NCBI GenBank assembly: GCA_001831055.1
Contig: MIDO01000066.1
Coordinates: 1,168-7,457 of the forward strand
DNA: 6,290 bases
DNA from: Verrucomicrobia bacterium GWC2_42_7
Lineage (GTDB): Bacteria; Verrucomicrobiota; Verrucomicrobiia; Opitutales; GWC2-42-7-A
Direction of reading: 5' to 3'
Below the pieces are notes generated by a model. The model was not told where the DNA came from and searched no databases. It saw only the letters and a program-made list of their open reading frames with translations. Shown piece after piece: positions 5,767 to 6,290 of this stretch. The position numbers were made by a program, and so were the translations under genes. Position 1 is the first letter of the stretch. Every line of letters starts with the position of its first letter.

Positions 5767-5885
5767 AAAACGTGAGTTCAATTTTCGAGTGTGTTGGACG
5801 TCAGACTCACATTCAGTCACGTACGCATGTACGCTCCTTCATGTTCGCCTCGTCCGCCTGCTCGAAATCTTGAACTGACGTTTTT
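5766..5885 (-). mobile_element. ERIC-like miniature inverted-repeat element after ftsY
   Basis: This is the second copy of the family at 4647-4772, in the opposite orientation. The terminal inverted repeats are AAAAACGTGAGTTCAA (5766-5781) and TTGAACTGACGTTTTT (5870-5885). The core CACGTACGCATGTACGCTCC is the reverse complement counterpart of the other copy's centre, and the GGCGGACGAGG flank is also shared. Its first base is the last base of the ftsY stop codon. Read rightward, the long stem ends in TTTTT, so the element could double as an intrinsic terminator for ftsY. That role is inferred. Confidence 0.8.
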
Positions 5886-5889
5886 CTAA

Positions 5890-6066
5890 TTTCCAGTAAA
5901 AATTCGAGATCTTATTATCGGAACTTTCGGGTTTCCTCTGGCCCAGAAAGGCGCTAGTTTAAGATTTGGAAAAGGCGGGCAAGGTGACCCACGCACCGAT
6001 CTTTTCTTAATACCTAGAATCAATTTCCTTAAGGCCATTCAGAAAGAAAACATTGCGCAAATGTAA
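5890..6066 (+). pseudogene. Open fragment without start, related to 3727-3834
   Basis: After an in-frame TAA at 5887-5889 the frame is open for 58 codons to a TAA at 6064, with no ATG or GTG near its beginning. It contains VKIRDLIIGTFGFPLAQKG and FGKGGQGDPRTDLFLIPR, and it ends inside the following PAL hairpin. It looks like the C-terminal end of a protein whose front part has been lost, possibly cut off by the ERIC-like element. The related stretch at 3727 keeps the same register. I do not recognise the family. It may instead be non-coding repeat sequence that happens to be open. Confidence 0.4.
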
Positions 6067-6160
6067 ATTCCGCAAGGAATTTATAGTCGCGCAATATCCT
6101 CCTTTTCGGAAAGGGGTTTGGGGAAAACGCTTTTGGGTGACCAAAAGCAGTTTCCCCAAA
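6053..6160. repeat. PAL right arm (copy F)
   Basis: The inner hairpin is bounded by TTGCGC (6053-6058) and GCGCAA (6089-6094), with TAAATTCC pairing with GGAATTTA. The linker CTCCTTTTCGGAAAGGGG follows. The outer hairpin is TTGGGGAAAACGCTTTTGG (6118-6136) with CCAAAAGCAGTTTCCCCAA (6141-6159), nearly fully paired. No left arm is present; the ERIC-like element and the open fragment occupy that position. Confidence 0.82.
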
Positions 6161-6205
6161 ATCATTTAGCTTTACTTTTGGAGATAGATTCGCGAAAAAA
6201 GATGG

Positions 6206-6290
6206 ATGCTGAGGGCTTCTATACTGATAGTAGACGACGAGAAAAACACGAGGGAAGGACTGGAGCAAGTATTGGAAGAGAATTATGACG
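6206..6290 (+). CDS. Response regulator, receiver domain start (cut by window end)
   Basis: The 28 visible codons read MLRASILIVDDEKNTREGLE and then QVLEENYD. This is the first strand and helix of a CheY-like receiver domain. The acidic pair Asp10-Asp11 after ILIV binds Mg. The phosphoacceptor Asp, the conserved Lys and any output domain are outside the window. DDEKNTREGL is a form I associate with sigma54-activator (NtrC/AtoC) type regulators, but the output domain cannot be seen. The frame is closed by a TAG at 6185-6187, so ATG 6206 is the only ATG start in frame. A GGAGAT at 6180 is too far away to be a normal ribosome binding site. Confidence 0.85.
   Translation, partial: MLRASILIVDDEKNTREGLEQVLEENYD

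Noticed and set aside
486..6160. CRISPR array
   Set aside because: The repeats are long, dispersed in separate spacers, palindromic and not regularly spaced. No cas genes are seen.
6029..6268. 79-codon open frame on the - strand near the window end
   Set aside because: It overlaps PAL copy F and the response regulator start. The resemblance to the GmhB tail comes from the shared repeat.

Overview
The window looks like a core chromosomal segment of a Gram-negative bacterium. It encodes heptose biosynthesis for lipopolysaccharide (hldA, gmhB), peptidoglycan lipid II synthesis (murG), menaquinone synthesis (menA), a transcription elongation factor (nusB), the SRP receptor (ftsY) and the start of a response regulator. 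The NusB and FtsY sequences and the VDDEKNTREGL start of the regulator remind me most of the PVC superphylum, perhaps Verrucomicrobiota/Opitutae. This is from memory of the families and was not searched.

Layout: genes on the left run leftward in the order hldA, gmhB, menA, murG (murG is cut by the window start). Genes on the right run rightward in the order nusB, ftsY, response regulator (cut by the window end). The divergent point lies between hldA and nusB. hldA and gmhB overlap by 8 bases and encode consecutive or linked steps of ADP-heptose synthesis (kinase, then phosphatase). The other genes are housekeeping neighbours without an obvious shared pathway.

The striking part is between the genes. 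Every spacer of more than 100 bases carries a copy or part of one palindromic repeat family, called PAL here. A full PAL unit (486-767 and 1680-1967) is about 285 bp and has two arms that are imperfect inverted copies of each other around a short middle. Each arm holds two hairpins, one of the type TTGGGGAAAACCGCTTTT and one of the type TTGCGCG...CGCGCAA, joined by a linker containing CTCCTTTTCGGA. The hldA-nusB spacer has two arms separated by a longer middle, and the nusB-ftsY and ftsY-regulator spacers have one arm each. In several hairpins the stem sequence differs between copies but pairing stays perfect.

A second family of about 120-126 bp, with terminal inverted repeats and a core resembling enterobacterial ERIC sequences, occurs twice. 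One copy is inserted inside a PAL arm (4647-4772), so it arrived after that PAL copy. The other begins at the ftsY stop codon. One PAL arm has been taken into the gmhB reading frame and supplies its last 25 or so codons. Two spacers also share a coding-like fragment that I could not identify.
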